This document shows positions 60,618 to 64,000 of a stretch of DNA of 64,000 nt, piece after piece. Position 1 is the first letter of the stretch, and the number at the start of each line of letters is the position of its first letter. The notes beneath the pieces were generated by a model. The model saw only the letters and a list, made by a program, of their open reading frames with translations. It did not search any database and was not told the DNA's origin. This stretch comes from Amia ocellicauda (taxonomy: Eukaryota > Chordata > Actinopteri > Amiiformes > Amiidae): contig NC_089867.1 in NCBI RefSeq assembly GCF_036373705.1, positions 14,857,501 to 14,921,500 on the forward strand, given 5' to 3'. A program made the position numbers and the translations under genes.

Positions 60618-61604
60618 TTAGTACTTGGTGGCAAAACCCTTGTTGGCAATCACAGAGGTCAGACGTGTCTTGTAGTTGGCCACCAGGTTTGCACACATCT
60701 CAGGAGGGATTTTGTCCCACTCCTCTTTGCAGATCCTCTCCAAGTCATTAAGGTTTCGAGGCTGACGTTTGGCAACTCGAACCTTCAGCTCCCTCCACAG
60801 ATTTTCTATGGGATTAAGGTCTGGAGACTGGCTAGGCCACTCCAGGACCTTAATGTGCTTCTTCTTGAGCCACTCCTTTGTTGCCTTGGCTGTGTGTTTT
60901 GGGTCATTGTCATGCTGGAATACCCATCCACGACCCATTTTCAATGACCTGGCTGAGGGAAGGAGGTTCTCACCCAAGATTTGACGGTACATGGCCCAGT
61001 CCATCGTCCCTTTGATGCGGTGCAGTTGTCCTGTCCCCTTAGCAGAAAAACACCCCCAAAGCATAATGTTTCCACCTCCATGTTTGATGGTGGGGATGGT
61101 GTTCTTGGGGTCATTCCTCCTCCTCCAAACAAGGCGAGTTGAGATGATGCCAAAGAGCTCTTTCACCCAGTTCTCCTCTGAATCATTCAGATGTTCATTG
61201 GGAAACATTAGACGGGCCTGTACATGTGCTTTCTTGAGCAGAGGGACCTTGCGGGCGCTGCAGGATTTCAGTCCTTCACGGCGTAGTGTGTTACCAATTG
61301 TTTTCTTGGTGACTATGGTCCCAGCTGCCTTGAGATCATTACCAAGATCCACCCGTGTAGTTCTGGGCTGATTCCTCACCGTTCTCATGATCATTGAAAC
61401 TCCACGAGGTGAGATCTTGCATGGAGCCCCAGACCGAGGGAGACTGACAGTTATTTTGTGTTTCTTCCATTTGCGAATAATCGCACCAACTGTTGTCACC
61501 TTCTCACCAAGCTGCTTGGCGATGGTCTTGTAGCCCATTCCAGCCTTGTGTAGGTCTACAGTCTTGTCCCTGACATCCTTGGACAGCTCTTTGGTCTTGG
61601 CCAT
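60618..61604 (-). pseudogene. Tc1-like transposase, open frame but missing the first catalytic Asp (328 aa)
   Basis: From the ATG at 61604 ([19 protein letters not shown]) the frame is open to the stop at 60618, close to the usual Tc1 length of about 340 aa. Paired DNA-binding helices (about residues 10-110) and the [15 protein letters not shown] block are present. The second Asp (FQHDNDPKH) and the Glu ([10 protein letters not shown]) are spaced by 34 residues, the DD34E pattern. Where relatives have a WSDET-type block before ELFG, this copy reads ENWVKELFG, so about nine residues with the first catalytic Asp are gone in a frame-preserving deletion. It should bind DNA but not catalyse. A longer in-frame start upstream lies within the palindrome and is unlikely. 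Confidence 0.9.
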
Positions 61605-61646
61605 GGTGGAGAGTTTGGAATCTGATTGATTGATTGCTTCTGTGGA

Positions 61647-61743
61647 CAGGTGTCTTTTATACAGGTAACGAGCTGAGATTAGGAGCACTCCCTTTAAGAG
61701 AGTGCTCCTAATCTCAGCTCGTTACCTGTATAAAAGACACCTG
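61647..61743. repeat. Perfect 44-bp palindrome with 9-bp loop inside the IR/DR transposon
   Basis: The left arm 61647-61690 begins CAGGTGTCTTTTATACAGGT. The right arm 61700-61743 is its exact reverse complement. The loop is CCTTTAAGA. It lies just upstream of the transposase ATG, so it would fold in the 5' leader or at the promoter, which includes a TATAAAA-like box (TATAAAAGACACCTG). Confidence 0.95.
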
Positions 61744-61973
61744 GGAGCCAGAAATCTTGCTGTTTGATAGGGGATCAAATACTTATTTCCCTCATTACCA
61801 TGCAAATCAATTTATAACTTTTTTGAAATGCGTTTTTCTGGATTTTATTGCTGTTATTCTGTCTCTCACTGTTAAAATACACCTACCATTAAAATTATGG
61901 ACTGATCATTTCTTTGTCAGTGGGCAAACGTACAAAATCAGCAGGGGATCAAATACTTTTTTCCCTCAATGTA

Positions 61974-62529
61974 CATAGATAGATATGAATAATCTAATGC
62001 ACATTGCAGCGGATGCAGATTCCAGATTATACAGTGACCAAAATAATACTTTCAGATAAGGTCTGTAGGCATCAACTATAATCAATGTCTTCTCCATAAG
62101 CTGTACAACTGATTGGGCCTCTGCTCTCCGGCCCACAGGCACGGAGCCCCACTGACCAGACCATGAACTGAGTGTGACTGCAGTGTGCGTGACCAGGTGT
62201 CTCCACTGTGGACCACATGTGTGTTTTGCACATGGTGGATGGGTGGGTGAGTGGCACACCTGCAGAGACAGCTACAGTGAGGGGGTATAATAGCATCCTG
62301 GGACAGACTGACAGTACCATCTGCTCTGATCGTGCCGTACTCCCTGGGGAGGAAACGGTTGAAGACCAGGAGGGGGATGGGTGTTGCTTGTGCACTGCAG
62401 AACTCAATTGAAATAGGAGGCTTCTTTTTCATTTATTTATTCTTTGTCTTTTTTCCATCTCTCCTGTGCATCCTCCCCATCTCCATCTCCATCTCTCTCC
62501 TCTCTCCTCTCTCTCTCTGCAGTGCCGGG

Positions 62530-62565
<36 letters not shown>

Positions 62566-62819
62566 CCTCCTCCTATAGATACAGGAAGGATGCAGAATCA
62601 CTGGAGAAATCTGCTGACATCATAGATTGTGATCCAGTCACAGCCTGGGAGACGGTGAGCTACAGAGAGAGAGAGAGAGCGAGAGAGAGGATGGAGGGAG
62701 GGAGGGAGGGAGGAATGGGGGGGGAACAGGGCTGTGAGCAAGTGAGAGAGGGGGAGGGGGGAGACAGGCTGTGAGCGAGAGTGAGAGAGAGGGAGGGAGG
62801 GAGGGAGGGCTGGCCGTGC
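61974..62819. other. Upstream flank of nacad, no gene seen
   Basis: CA repeat at 62531-62563 and GGGA-rich DNA at 62690-62770. A possible exon-like piece ending GACG|GTGAGC near 62655 is preceded by CTGCAG at 62516-62521; it has no recognised protein content and could be an upstream non-coding exon. Confidence 0.4.
62531..62563. repeat. (CA)n microsatellite
   Basis: About 16 CA units. Confidence 0.9.
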
Positions 62820-63178
62820 TGAGCTGTGTTGTAATCAGAGAGAACACTGCAGCTCCCTCTCAGATTCCAGACGCACACAGACGCGCAGGGCTGGCTCCTC
62901 TGCAGCAGCGCCCCATCACAAGCGCGCCCAAGAGAGAGAGACAGACTGACACAGGAGAGAGACGAGGAGAGGAGAGACACTTACACTCTCTACAAGCTCA
63001 CACTCACTCTCTTACGGGCCTTTTGGACGTGTGCCCTCAAACCAGTGAAGAGGACGGAGAATCTTACAACACCGCCGCTACACCTCTGTGCCCCCCCTCC
63101 CACCCCCACTCCAGCCTACGTCGCTGGATTTGCGATATCTGTTTGTGTTAACGGGGGGCTCCGCATCTCCACAGCGCC
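62820..63178 (+). promoter_or_regulatory. Probable 5' UTR/promoter-proximal region of nacad
   Basis: Purine-rich then CpG-containing DNA leads into the ATG at 63179, with GCGCC-ATG-C at the start codon. No TATA box is clear. The extent is inferred from position only. Confidence 0.35.
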
Positions 63179-63263
63179 ATGCCAGGGGAAGCAGCCCGGA
63201 GTACCGTGCCCACACCTGGCCTGGCCGAGGGAGAGGACACTGACAGGGGCATCCCAGGACCAG
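63179..63263 (+). CDS. nacad: nacad, probable first coding exon (partial gene)
   Basis: The ATG opens 28 codons plus one base, beginning MPGEAARSTVPTPGLAEGED, before a strong donor CCAG|GTGAGC. Human NACAD (NAC-alpha domain protein 1), as I remember it, also starts MPGEAAR, and NACAD is the direct neighbour of TBRG4 in human 7p13. Sequence and position together make this the best reading. NACAD has a very long low-complexity middle and a C-terminal NAC-alpha/UBA-like domain related to the nascent-polypeptide-associated complex. All later exons lie beyond the window or were not recognised to 64000. Only seven residues support the identity directly, so it stays tentative. Confidence 0.6.
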
Positions 63264-63352
63264 GTGAGCGTAGAGATGGAGAAGAAAGGGAGGGTGGGGA
63301 AAGGGAGAGAGAGAGAGGAGGATTTGGGGTAAGAATGAATAGAATATAAGAA

Positions 63353-63356
<4 letters not shown>

Positions 63357-63388
<32 letters not shown>
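63357..63388. repeat. (GA)n microsatellite in presumed nacad intron 1
   Basis: About 16 GA units. Confidence 0.9.
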
Positions 63389-63392
<4 letters not shown>

Positions 63393-63751
63393 AACACAAT
63401 GGCTGGGCAGAGCGGAGAGCTGGCTGCAGTCAATACATGGTTGGGGCTGGGGCAGGCCATAGGGAGAAGGAAGGTGAGGGAGAATGAGGGGATGGAGAGA
63501 GAGGGAGAGGAAGAAATGGTAAACAGGAGGGAGAGAGAGGGAGGAAGACTGGCTAAACAGGAGGGACTGAGAGAGAGAGAAGAGAGAGGGATAACAGGAG
63601 TTGGAGGGAGGCCATGTGAGAAGAGGGCACGAGAAGCATCAAGGCCTCAGAATACAGTGTGCCCCCAGAGTCCCCTCTATCCCCACTCCCCTCCCCCTGG
63701 CCACGGGCGAAGTAGAGCAGATGAGAGGGAAGCTGATCTGATGCAGAAATG

Positions 63752-63792
63752 GCGCCCACTCCTCCTCTTCCTCCTCCTCCTCCTCCTCCGCC
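63752..63792. repeat. (CCT)n trinucleotide repeat
   Basis: Runs of CCT/CTC with few interruptions. The Leu- and Glu-rich frames over it are repeat artefacts. Confidence 0.85.
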
Positions 63793-64000
63793 TCCTTGTC
63801 CTCCGCGAGATGCCTGGGGCATGACACAGCACTGGCACACTGCGCCACGGCCTGCTGGGCAGAGCTGGGCAGTGCTGGGCAGTGCTGGCAGCCCATCAGG
63901 AAACGGAGACCCTGTGAGCCAGTGGGGAGAGAGAGTGCGAGGGTCTGACGGACGTGGCAGATCTGTGTTTACCTCCTGTTTGCAGCACAGGCCTCATGGC

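Larger units (their letters stand above)
60411..61971 (-). mobile_element. Tc1-like transposon of IR/DR type (1561 bp), inactive
   Basis: The ends are about 200-bp inverted repeats (60411-60611 and 61770-61971), each with an outer and an inner copy of a GAGGGAAAAAAGTATTTGAT-like direct repeat: 60415-60438, 60589-60611, 61770-61793 and 61944-61967. TA lies outside the right end at 61972 and a TA run outside the left. This is the IR/DR arrangement known from salmonid-type Tc1 elements. A transposase gene with a disabling deletion lies inside. The left terminus is only 10 bp from the right end of DD36E copy 3. Confidence 0.95.

Noticed and set aside
62466-62774. Possible coding exon near 62564-62655 ending at a GTGAGC
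   Set aside because: It starts inside a CA repeat and shows no recognisable protein; at most a non-coding exon.
63357-63824. 155-codon plus-strand open frame after the nacad exon
   Set aside because: Low-complexity Glu/Arg/Leu from GA and CCT repeats, beyond a strong donor site; presumed intron.

Overview
The window is vertebrate nuclear DNA, most likely from a ray-finned fish. Its genes are intron-rich, with GT-AG junctions I could follow codon by codon. Between them lie long CA, CT and TA microsatellites, fish-type Tc1/mariner elements, an L2-like LINE fragment and a tRNA-derived SINE. The SINE tail resembles elements I associate with non-teleost ray-finned fishes (sturgeon, paddlefish, gar, bowfin), but the sequence alone does not fix the lineage.

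Host gene order, left to right: nbeal2 (minus strand, first coding exon only, 20711-20761; everything to its left is probably its first intron), ccdc12 (plus, 7 coding exons, 26457-32804, 171 aa), cnbd2 (minus, 15 coding exons, 33835-38074, 603 aa), a tRNA-Thr(UGU) gene (minus, 39980-40051), a decayed protein-kinase-C-like 3' gene fragment (minus, about 46093-46833), tbrg4/fastkd4 (plus, 10 coding exons, 49645-55090, 635 aa) and the probable first coding exon of nacad (plus, 63179-63263). nbeal2 and ccdc12 are divergent, as in human 3p21.31. ccdc12 and cnbd2 converge tail to tail with facing poly(A) signals. tbrg4 and nacad are neighbours in human 7p13. These genes are housekeeping or tissue-specific neighbours and do not form one pathway: NBEAL2 acts in granule biogenesis, CCDC12 in the spliceosome, CNBD2 is a cyclic-nucleotide-binding protein linked to sperm, and TBRG4 acts in mitochondrial RNA metabolism.

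Mobile DNA is the most eventful part. There are three copies of one Tc1/mariner family with DD36E spacing (17647-18867, 43681-44895, 59554-60400). Two encode full-length, nearly identical transposases and one is internally deleted. A second Tc1 family with long IR/DR ends (60411-61971) sits only 10 bp from the deleted copy and has lost its first catalytic aspartate; a half-copy lies at 14306-14461. A third, decayed element (about 11322-14092) appears to carry spliceosomal introns in its transposase gene. A fourth is a deleted Tc1 remnant (about 21697-22370). Smaller relics lie at 17456-17592, 39301-39379 and 39629-39831.

I found no sign of a previously undescribed multi-gene system. The observations most worth checking are the kinase pseudogene between cnbd2 and tbrg4, the intron-bearing transposase relic, the near-intact DD36E copies and their deletion derivative, and the cnbd2/ccdc12 3'-end overlap. 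Exon boundaries were deduced by eye from splice consensus, reading-frame phase and remembered homologues; no alignment or search was run.
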